Assembly (NCBI GenBank): GCA_003132645.1
Contig: PKYM01000173.1
Span: 1-6,544 of the forward strand
DNA: 6,544 nt
DNA from: Actinomycetota bacterium
GTDB lineage: Bacteria; Actinomycetota; Thermoleophilia; UBA2241
Direction of reading: 5' to 3'
In this document: positions 1 to 4,420 of the stretch, piece after piece
Numbering within the stretch: the stretch's first letter is position 1
How the letters are laid out: each line of letters starts with the position of its first letter
The notes under the pieces: model-generated
The model's input: the letters and a program-made list of their open reading frames with translations, nothing else
The model's database searches: none
What the model was told of the DNA's origin: nothing
Position numbers and translations under genes: made by a program

Positions 1-338
1 CCCGCCTTCGCCGACTCAGCCGGGGTCGCCTCGGCGTCCGGCGCTCCACACCGGGGGGCGAGGGGGCCGCCGGCTGCCGCGCCGCCGGCTACTGCGGGTA
101 AGGCGTTGGGGGGCACGCCGATGATCGATTCGACGCTGATCTCGACGCCGACGATGGGTTTGATGCCGGCCGCCCTGCAGGCCTGGTAGAAGCGCACGGC
201 GCCGTAGAGGCCGTCGTGGTCGGTGATCGCCAGGGCTGGCATGCCCAGCCGGAGAGCGGCCTGGACGAGCTCGTCGATACGCCCGGCGCCGTCGCCGAAC
301 GAGAAGTTGGTGTGGACGTGGAGGTGGATGAAGCTCAT
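1..338 (-). CDS. dnaE: DNA polymerase III alpha subunit (DnaE-type), N-terminal PHP domain, partial
   Basis: The frame is open from an ATG at 338 to the left edge (112 codons), so the gene is cut by the window and only its N-terminus is seen. The protein opens with the PHP-domain signature HLHVHTNFS (residues 5-13), followed by LAITDHDGLYGAVRFYQA (about 37-54) and GIKPIVGVEI (about 60-69). These are the first metal-ligand motifs of the PHP domain found at the start of bacterial replicative and error-prone DnaE polymerases. After GVEI the sequence becomes a low-complexity Ala/Gly/Pro stretch (about 77-112), where DnaE proteins often carry a variable loop. No other in-frame ATG, GTG or TTG lies between 338 and an ATG at 482, and that one falls inside the likely -10 region. 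A LexA-type box with a TTGACA -35 lies upstream, which favours a damage-inducible, error-prone DnaE over the housekeeping enzyme. A stand-alone PHP phosphoesterase is possible because the polymerase palm is outside the window. Family confidence is good; subtype confidence is moderate. Confidence 0.85.
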   Translation of the reverse strand, partial: MSFIHLHVHTNFSFGDGAGRIDELVQAALRLGMPALAITDHDGLYGAVRFYQACRAAGIKPIVGVEISVESIIGVPPNALPAVAGGAAAGGPLAPRCGAPDAEATPAESAKA

Positions 339-477
339 CTGACACCCGGTTGACGCATATCGATGGGGAGAGGGAGCGGAGACCGTGCGGGCGGGTACCC
401 GAGGCGTCGAACTACTTCCGTGCTTCGGGCGAGGCCGGCTGCCAGTTTCGCGCTCGTCTCTCCCCCGAACGGCCTTC

Positions 478-506
478 AGCATGATACGAACAGATGTTCG
501 TGTCAA
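478..506 (-). promoter_or_regulatory. Predicted SOS-controlled promoter of the DnaE-type gene
   Basis: On the minus strand a consensus -35 TTGACA (506-501) is followed at once by the SOS box. A 17-base spacer leads to CATGCT (483-478), which fits the loose TANNNT -10 at three of six positions. TATCAT (486-481) looks better but would need a 14-base spacer. With either, the operator occupies the -35/-10 spacer. The start at 338 would then have an untranslated leader of roughly 130 bases. The -35 is clear; the -10 choice is uncertain. Confidence 0.6.
487..500. promoter_or_regulatory. SOS box (LexA operator)
   Basis: The 14-mer CGAACAGATGTTCG matches the Gram-positive/actinobacterial LexA operator pattern CGAAC-N4-GTTCG with no mismatch. 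The symmetry extends one base on each side (486 and 501) and resumes at 483-484/503-504. It lies directly 3' of a TTGACA on the minus strand and about 150 bases upstream of the polymerase start, so LexA bound here would block that promoter. The kinase start is about 350 bases away on the other side, so control of the kinase is less likely. Confidence 0.85.
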
Positions 507-632
507 GACTGAGCTGCGAGTGCGCGAATGTGCCCGGAGCGGTAGACGAAGCAGGCCGTTGTCAACCGGCGCCCGGACCAGCGGCCACGAAATCACGCTC
601 GTGCGGGCGGTCCTCCTTTCCGTGACCTTGTG

Positions 633-663
633 CAATTGGCCAAGATCATGGCCAATTGGCCAA
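633..663. promoter_or_regulatory. 26-bp near-perfect palindrome with a repeated half-site, operator candidate
   Basis: The arms CAATTGGCCA (633-642) and TGGCCAATTG (649-658) are exact reverse complements. They flank six bases whose core GATC (644-647) is itself symmetric, so only one base pair of the 26-bp element fails. The element CAATTGGCCAA also recurs as a direct repeat at 653-663, exactly 20 bp (about two helical turns) after its first copy at 633. The AT-rich arms stand out from the GC-rich surroundings. This looks like a two-site operator for a dimeric regulator acting on the kinase, the polymerase gene, or both. The cognate regulator is unknown. Confidence 0.55.
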
Positions 664-760
664 CCGGCCGTGAAGGGTACCCGGGCTGCCGCAGAGCCCG
701 GCCTTCTTGCTCGGGCCGCGAGAACGGCTCCGGGGAAGACGACCGGCTGTTCGTGGCCTA

Positions 761-773
761 CACTGATACAGTG
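761..773. repeat. Short inverted repeat upstream of the kinase gene
   Basis: CACTG and CAGTG form a perfect 5-bp inverted repeat around ATA. It overlaps TACACT (759-764), a possible plus-strand -10 for the kinase that would give a leader of about 75 bases. No convincing -35 stands 16-18 bases upstream, so both the promoter and an operator role remain tentative. Confidence 0.25.
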
Positions 774-834
774 CATCCGCGGCGACCCGGCTCCTCGAGG
801 CGCCTGCGTCACGAGGTCCACTACGACCACCCAC

Positions 835-840
835 GAGGTG
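835..840 (+). promoter_or_regulatory. Shine-Dalgarno that sets the kinase start at TTG 847
   Basis: GAGGTG is complementary to the 16S rRNA 3' end and sits six bases before the TTG at 847. The GTG at 838 is part of this element and so is not a good start. The frame is open far upstream (to 385), but that extension lacks any domain and crosses the regulatory palindrome. Confidence 0.7.
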
Positions 841-846
841 CTCCGC

Positions 847-2790
847 TTGACCCCTGACGATCCACGAGACGAAGCTTCCGCCAGCGCTGCCGACGGTCCA
901 CGTACGCCGGCAGCAGCGGCAGGCGCCCCCGCAGCTGCTGATCGACCGCCGGCAGCAGCGGCCGGCGCCGCCGCCGACGAGCGGCTGATCGCCGGCCGCT
1001 ACCGGGTCGAACGGCGGCTGGGCGGCGGTGGCATGGCCGAAGTCTTTCTCGCCGAAGACACGACGCTGGGCCGGCTCGTGGCGGTCAAGGTGCTGCGCGA
1101 GCGGTTCGCGGACGACGAGCAGTTCGTGGCTCGTTTTCATCGCGAGGCGCGCGCCGCCGCCGCCCTGAACCACCCCAACGTGGTCGCCATCCACGACCGC
1201 GGGGGTTCCGCCGGGACCTCGTACATCGTCATGGAGTACGTGCCCGGCGAGACGGTCAAGGAGCGCGTCCAGCGCACGGGCCCTTTGTCGCCGCTCGCGG
1301 CGCGCGACGTCGAGCTCGGGCTGCTCGCGGCGCTGCAGGCCGCCCACGAGCGCGGTATCGTCCACCGTGACGTGACCGCTCAGAACGTGCTGTTGACCGG
1401 TGACGGCCTGGTCAAGGTGGCGGATTTCGGCATCGCTCACTTCGGCGCGTCGGCGCTCACCTCGACGGGCATGGTGATGGGCACCTCGCGCTACCTTTCG
1501 CCCGAGCAGGCGCGTGGCGGTCCCACCGACGGGCGCTCCGACCTGTATGCGGCCGGCGTCGTGCTGTTCGAGATGCTGACCGGCCGGCTGCCGTTCGACG
1601 GCGACAACGACTTCGCCATCGCCGCACAGCATGCCTACGAACAGGCTCCGGCGCCCTCCGATTTCGCCGGCGGCCTGCCGCCGGAGCTCGACGCCATCGT
1701 CGTGCGTGCGCTGCGCAAAGACCCGGCCGAGCGCTTTCAAAGCGCCGCCGAGTTTGCCGCCGCGCTCACGGCGGTCGATGTCGGTGCTGCCGGTGGCACG
1801 GCGGTGGCCGATCCTCGCATCTTCGACGCCCGTGATGCCGATCCCGATCACGCCGATCTTCGCGGGGCCGACATTCGTGAGGCCGATAACGGTGAGGCCG
1901 CGGCGGCAGCGCCGGCGCGGGTCGTGGCGGCCGCCGCGGCCGCCACGATCGTCGCCCCCGCCGCTTCGACGGCCGCGACTCAGGTCGTCGCCCCCGGCGC
2001 TCATGGCGTCGGCGACGACCCGCGTCGCGCTCACGCCGACGGAGACGGCTCAACAACGCGCCGCGCTCGCGTCAGCGACGGTGACTCCGCGACGCGCCGG
2101 CGCCGCCGGCGCGTCGCGTTGCTGGTCGGCCTCGTCGTGCTGGCTGCGGCGATCGCGGGGGTCGTGGCGTACCGGGTGTACGCGAGTCGCGCGTTGGCGG
2201 TGCCGGCGGTGGTCGGCATGGGCGCGCGCCAGGCCGCCCACGTGCTGCGCGACAAAGGCTTCAGTGTGGGTTCGACGGGCGGCTACTCGGATACGGTCGC
2301 GCGGGGCGCCGTGATGGCCCAGAAGCCGGCTGCGGGCGCGGCGCTGAAGAAGGGTCAGCGGGTCCGACTCGTCGTGAGCCGCGGACTCCTGCATCCGGCG
2401 GTGGTGAGCGTGGTCGGTAAGACCTCGAGTGAGGCCGCCGCCGCCCTGAGGGCCGAGAGTTTCGTCCCCAGGGCGCTGTCGCAGCACTCACCCGCTGTGG
2501 CGCCGGGACTGGTGATCCGTCAGAGACCGGCAGCCGGCAGCCCGCTGCTGCGCGGTCGCAGGGTGCGCTACTGGGTGAGCAGCGGACCGCCGAAGGTGTC
2601 GGTCCCCGATGTCGTCGGCGCCGGCGAGGGCGGCGCCACCGACACTCTGAAGGCGGCCGGGTTCTCGGTGGCGGTCGACACCACGGTCGGCTTTGGCCAT
2701 TTTCCCGGCGACGTCGTCAAGCAGGATCCGTCGGCGGGGTCGCGCGCCCTCCAGGGCAGCCAGGTGACGATCTGGGTGGCGCTCCTGTAG
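847..2790 (+). CDS. pknB: PASTA-domain Ser/Thr protein kinase (PknB/Stk family), membrane-anchored
   Basis: From TTG 847 the protein has 647 residues. Residues 1-48 are Ala/Pro-rich, with a 16-bp direct repeat at 905-920 and 947-962. The Hanks kinase domain spans about 52-311: glycine loop GGGGMAEV (59-66), ATP lysine K81 (VAVKV), helix-C glutamate E100, catalytic HRD 173-175, metal-binding N180, DFG 193-195, an activation loop with T205/S206/T207, and SPE 218-220. The catalytic loop reads HRDVTAQN, with T177 in place of the usual lysine. An Ala-rich linker (312-418) contains four pentads beginning Ala-Asp (331-350). An Arg cluster (417-422) precedes one membrane helix (423-442), so the kinase faces the cytoplasm. 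Three PASTA domains follow outside (about 451-515, 518-582, 584-647). In relatives such as PknB these bind peptidoglycan or lipid II and couple wall state to phosphorylation of growth and division proteins. The usual neighbours (pbpA, rodA, FHA and phosphatase genes) are absent here. Substrates are unknown. Confidence 0.93.
   Translation: MTPDDPRDEASASAADGPRTPAAAAGAPAAADRPPAAAAGAAADERLIAGRYRVERRLGGGGMAEVFLAEDTTLGRLVAVKVLRERFADDEQFVARFHREARAAAALNHPNVVAIHDRGGSAGTSYIVMEYVPGETVKERVQRTGPLSPLAARDVELGLLAALQAAHERGIVHRDVTAQNVLLTGDGLVKVADFGIAHFGASALTSTGMVMGTSRYLSPEQARGGPTDGRSDLYAAGVVLFEMLTGRLPFDGDNDFAIAAQHAYEQAPAPSDFAGGLPPELDAIVVRALRKDPAERFQSAAEFAAALTAVDVGAAGGTAVADPRIFDARDADPDHADLRGADIREADNGEAAAAAPARVVAAAAAATIVAPAASTAATQVVAPGAHGVGDDPRRAHADGDGSTTRRARVSDGDSATRRRRRRVALLVGLVVLAAAIAGVVAYRVYASRALAVPAVVGMGARQAAHVLRDKGFSVGSTGGYSDTVARGAVMAQKPAAGAALKKGQRVRLVVSRGLLHPAVVSVVGKTSSEAAAALRAESFVPRALSQHSPAVAPGLVIRQRPAAGSPLLRGRRVRYWVSSGPPKVSVPDVVGAGEGGATDTLKAAGFSVAVDTTVGFGHFPGDVVKQDPSAGSRALQGSQVTIWVALL
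1837..1896 (+). repeat. Four in-frame 15-bp units in the kinase linker (pentapeptide-like)
   Basis: Four consecutive 15-base units each begin GCC-GAT or GCC-GAC and encode ADPDH, ADLRG, ADIRE and ADNGE (kinase residues 331-350). The two middle units fit the A(D/N)LXX pattern of pentapeptide repeats. Four units are too few for a beta-helix, so this is probably a repeat expansion within a disordered linker. Confidence 0.45.
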
Positions 2791-2793
2791 CGA

Positions 2794-2815
2794 CGCCGGC
2801 GGCAGTGAGTCGGCG
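2794..2815. terminator. Weak hairpin between convergent kinase and padR genes
   Basis: CGCCGGC (2794-2800) can pair with GTCGGCG (2809-2815) over seven base pairs including one G-U, with an eight-base loop. It begins four bases after the kinase stop codon and lies 18 bases from the padR stop, a position where a two-way terminator would be expected. No U-tract follows on either strand, so it may only be a GC-rich coincidence. Confidence 0.3.
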
Positions 2816-2832
2816 GAGGCGGGTAAAGGGGC

Positions 2833-3438
2833 CTAGTCGCTCTCGGCGAGCAGGCCGTAGACGCGCTTGCGCGCCTCAGCCAGGATCTCGAGGGTCTTGT
2901 CGATCTGCTCCGGCGAGCCGGCCATGCCGACCTGCTTGACCGCGGCGATGAGCTGGATCATGGCGCCGCGCATCTTGAAGCGGGCCCCTTCGGGGCCGCT
3001 CTCCGAGGTGGCCCAGGGCGCGCCGCGCTGGACTATCGCTTCGGCCTCCGTCTTGCCGTCGTCGGTGAGCGAGAAGACCCGGCGGCCCTCGACCTCTTCG
3101 CTTTTCACGAGGCCCTGGTCTTCGAGGAGCTGCAGCGTGGGGTAGATGGAGCCCGGGCTGGGTCGCCACATGCCGCCGCTGCGCTCCTCGAGCTGCTGCA
3201 TGACCTCGTAGCCGTGCATGGGCTTCTCGGCCAGCACCGCCAGGATCGCGGCTTTGACGTTACCGCGGCGGGCGCGGCCGTGGGGGCCGAAGCCGTGCGC
3301 GTGCGGGCCGAAGCCGTGGCCGTGCGGTCCATGTTCGCGGCAGCGCCGCTCGGTCGGATGGCCGTAGGGCCAGCGGCGAGGACTGCCCTCGCCTGGGGCG
3401 TCGCCCGGGCCGCCTGAGGGATTCTCGAAATGCGACAT
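2833..3438 (-). CDS. PadR-family transcriptional regulator with His-rich N-terminal extension
   Basis: The protein has 201 residues. ATG 3438 is chosen because a perfect AGGAGG stands six bases upstream; the frame continues to 3519, but that part overlaps the promoter. Residues 1-35 are polar. Residues 36-54 are a His/Gly-rich stretch with a seven-residue repeat (GPHGHGF, GPHAHGF, then GPHG). The PadR winged helix-turn-helix runs from about 58 to 125 and includes AAILAVLAEKPMHGYEVMQQ, the hallmark WRPSPGSIYPTLQLLEDQGLV, and the wing EGRRVFSLTDDGK. The helical C-terminus (about 128-200) should provide dimerisation. PadR proteins are usually autoregulating repressors released by small molecules, often controlling an efflux pump or stress gene nearby; no such target lies in this window. 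The His-rich region might bind a metal, but similar His/Gly-rich tails occur in other actinobacterial PadR proteins without proven function. Family assignment is secure; ligand and targets are unknown. Confidence 0.92.
   Translation of the reverse strand: MSHFENPSGGPGDAPGEGSPRRWPYGHPTERRCREHGPHGHGFGPHAHGFGPHGRARRGNVKAAILAVLAEKPMHGYEVMQQLEERSGGMWRPSPGSIYPTLQLLEDQGLVKSEEVEGRRVFSLTDDGKTEAEAIVQRGAPWATSESGPEGARFKMRGAMIQLIAAVKQVGMAGSPEQIDKTLEILAEARKRVYGLLAESD
3280..3333 (-). repeat. 21-bp tandem repeat encoding the His-rich heptads of PadR
   Basis: Two full 21-base units (3280-3300 and 3301-3321) and a partial third (3322-3333) encode the repeated GPH(G/A)HGF heptad. On the plus strand both full units share GGGCCGAAGCCGTG. 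The period is exactly seven codons, so expansion or contraction would keep the reading frame. Confidence 0.6.
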
Positions 3439-3444
3439 CGTGTG

Positions 3445-3450
3445 CCTCCT
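3445..3450 (-). promoter_or_regulatory. Shine-Dalgarno of padR
   Basis: The minus strand reads AGGAGG with a six-base spacer to the ATG at 3438. This decides the padR start against the longer open frame that reaches 3519. Confidence 0.85.
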
Positions 3451-3463
3451 GTGTGTTTGTAGT

Positions 3464-3506
3464 GTTGTTACGCGATATATCGTGACACATCTTTCCACGA
3501 TGTCAA
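3464..3506 (-). promoter_or_regulatory. padR promoter with overlapping palindromic operator
   Basis: On the minus strand a consensus -35 TTGACA (3506-3501) lies upstream of an AT-rich palindrome CGATATATCG (3473-3482) where the -10 should be. Spacers of 18 to 21 bases give CGATAT, GATATA or TATATC as the -10, so the exact hexamer is uncertain. The symmetry continues outward imperfectly, with TGT (3466-3468) matching ACA (3487-3489). A dimeric repressor bound here would cover the -10. Autoregulation by PadR is the natural inference. Confidence 0.6.
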
Positions 3507-3538
3507 ACCAAGCAAACACGGACGCCGAATGGGCGCGC

Positions 3539-3577
3539 CGAACAGGGGAGTCGAACAGGGAATCCGTACAGGAAAGC
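3539..3577. repeat. Three tandem 13-bp repeats upstream of padR
   Basis: Three adjacent 13-base units start at 3539, 3552 and 3565. The first is CGAACAGGGGAGT; the others keep CG-ACAGG and purine-rich ends with a few changes. They lie in the non-coding gap between padR and the hairpin after the HAD gene, about 33 bases upstream of the padR -35. They could be regulator-binding iterons, but 13 bp is not a whole number of helical turns. Confidence 0.45.
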
Positions 3578-3579
3578 CA

Positions 3580-3612
3580 ACCGGAGAGCGCGCGTCACGC
3601 GCGCGCTCCGGT
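3580..3612 (-). terminator. GC-rich hairpin following the HAD gene
   Basis: ACCGGAG (3580-3586) plus GCGCGCG (3588-3594) pair with CGCGCGC (3598-3604) plus CTCCGGT (3606-3612) around a three-base loop. That is 14 base pairs with one mismatch. It begins two bases beyond the HAD stop codon on the minus strand, where a terminator is expected. Only a poor T-run follows (TTGGCTTTCC), as is common for hairpin terminators in high-GC actinobacteria. Confidence 0.65.
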
Positions 3613-3614
3613 AC

Positions 3615-4373
3615 TTAGGTGACCGTCACCTCGCCGAGATCCTTGACCACCACGTCGGCGCCGTGTTCGCGCAGAGCAGCGGCGTGACCTGCGCGATCGA
3701 CACCGACGACGAGGCCAAAACCGCCGCGGTGGCCCGCCTCGACTCCGGCCTCGGCGTCTTCGACGACGACCGCGCGCGGCGGCGCGATGCCCAGGCGCCG
3801 CGCCGCCTCGACGAACACCGCCGGGTCCGGCTTGCCGGGTAATCCGAGCCGCTCGGCCACGGTGCCGTCGACCTGCGCGGCGAACAGGTCGCGCACGCCG
3901 GCGGCGTCGAGGATGGCGCTCGTGTTCTTGCTGGCCGAGATGATGGCCGTGCGCACGCCGGCCTCGTGCAATTGGTGGATGAGCGCGACGGTGGTGGGAA
4001 ACGGCCGTACGCCCTGCTCGGCCACCGCTCGCAGGAAGTAGTCGTTTTTGCGATTGCCCAGACCGCAGACGGTCTCGGCGTCGGGCGGATCCGCGGGGTC
4101 GCCCCACGGCAGCTCGACGCCGCGCGAAGCCAGGAAGTCGCGCACGCCGTCGTAGCGCGCCTTGCCGTCGACGTAGGGCAGATAGTCGGACTCGACATCG
4201 AACGGGCGGAAGGGCTCGCCGCTGCGTTGCGCGCGCTCCTCGAGAAAGGCGTCGAACAGGGCCTTCCAGGCGGCGGCATGCACGGTCGCGGTCTGGGTCA
4301 CGACGCCGTCCATGTCGAACACGACGGCGTCGAAGTCGGCGGCCGGGATGGTCACTGTGGGGCCAGGGGTCAC
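3615..4373 (-). CDS. HAD-superfamily phosphatase, beta-phosphoglucomutase-like
   Basis: The protein has 252 residues and starts at GTG 4373. All four HAD motifs are present: motif I FDMDGV (19-24; nucleophile D20, acid/base D22), motif II IISAS (144-148; S146), motif III GKPDP (180-184; K181) and motif IV VVVEDAEAG (202-210; E205, D206). Residues 25-115 form a large alpha-helical cap with WKALFDAFL and VCGLGNRKNDYF, typical of the beta-phosphoglucomutase-like subfamily. Close relatives are often beside, or fused to, GH65 trehalose/maltose phosphorylases or trehalose-phosphate phosphatases. Neither is in this window, so the substrate (a hexose phosphate such as beta-glucose-1-phosphate or trehalose-6-phosphate) is unproven. 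The gene sits 47 bases downstream of the mttB-like stop but has its own likely promoter, whose -10 TAGACT ends six bases before the GTG, so the mRNA is probably leaderless. An internal GTG at codon 7 is the alternative start. Confidence 0.9.
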   Translation of the reverse strand: MTPGPTVTIPAADFDAVVFDMDGVVTQTATVHAAAWKALFDAFLEERAQRSGEPFRPFDVESDYLPYVDGKARYDGVRDFLASRGVELPWGDPADPPDAETVCGLGNRKNDYFLRAVAEQGVRPFPTTVALIHQLHEAGVRTAIISASKNTSAILDAAGVRDLFAAQVDGTVAERLGLPGKPDPAVFVEAARRLGIAPPRAVVVEDAEAGVEAGHRGGFGLVVGVDRAGHAAALREHGADVVVKDLGEVTVT

Positions 4374-4379
4374 ACCAGT

Positions 4380-4385
4380 AGTCTA
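4380..4385 (-). promoter_or_regulatory. Predicted -10 of a leaderless promoter for the HAD gene
   Basis: The minus strand reads TAGACT, six bases (ACTGGT) and then GTG. Transcription starting about seven bases after the -10 would begin on the start codon. No Shine-Dalgarno precedes the GTG, which supports leaderless expression. The -35 is weak; the nearest candidate at a 16-base spacing is TTCTAC. Confidence 0.5.
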
Positions 4386-4420
4386 GCCGCACGGGGCGTT
4401 CGTAGAACCAGCGAGATCGC

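Larger units (their letters stand above)
339..846. other. Divergent intergenic regulatory region with no convincing gene
   Basis: This 508-base gap separates the minus-strand polymerase gene from the plus-strand kinase. It holds an SOS box and -35 reading left (487-506), a 26-bp palindrome with an extra direct-repeat copy (633-663), a small inverted repeat CACTG-ATA-CAGTG (761-773) and the kinase ribosome binding site (835-840). The 8-bp palindrome GGGTACCC occurs twice (393-400 and 675-682). Open frames crossing the gap are Arg/Pro-rich without recognisable motifs, and I do not call them genes. I see no tRNA or riboswitch. Confidence 0.7.

Noticed and set aside
408..421. Possible second SOS box (CGAAC-TACT-TTCCG region)
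   Set aside because: The second half does not match GTTCG; the resemblance is limited to one half-site.
385..846. Upstream in-frame extension of the kinase frame
   Set aside because: It has no recognisable domain, crosses the regulatory palindrome and lacks a ribosome binding site at its start; GAGGTG at 835 points to TTG 847.
630..857. 75-codon plus-strand ORF in the divergent spacer
   Set aside because: It starts inside the palindrome, has no Shine-Dalgarno, resembles no known family and overlaps the kinase start.
646..2034. Long minus-strand open frame (462 codons) opposite the kinase gene
   Set aside because: It is the antisense shadow of a codon-biased high-GC gene. Its translation is Arg/Gly-rich without domain motifs, while the plus strand encodes an unambiguous kinase.
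4051..4300. Repeated GC-rich words on the plus strand within the HAD gene
   Set aside because: They reflect codon bias and Ala/Arg/Gly codons, not spaced repeats; no CRISPR-like repeat-spacer pattern exists anywhere in the window.
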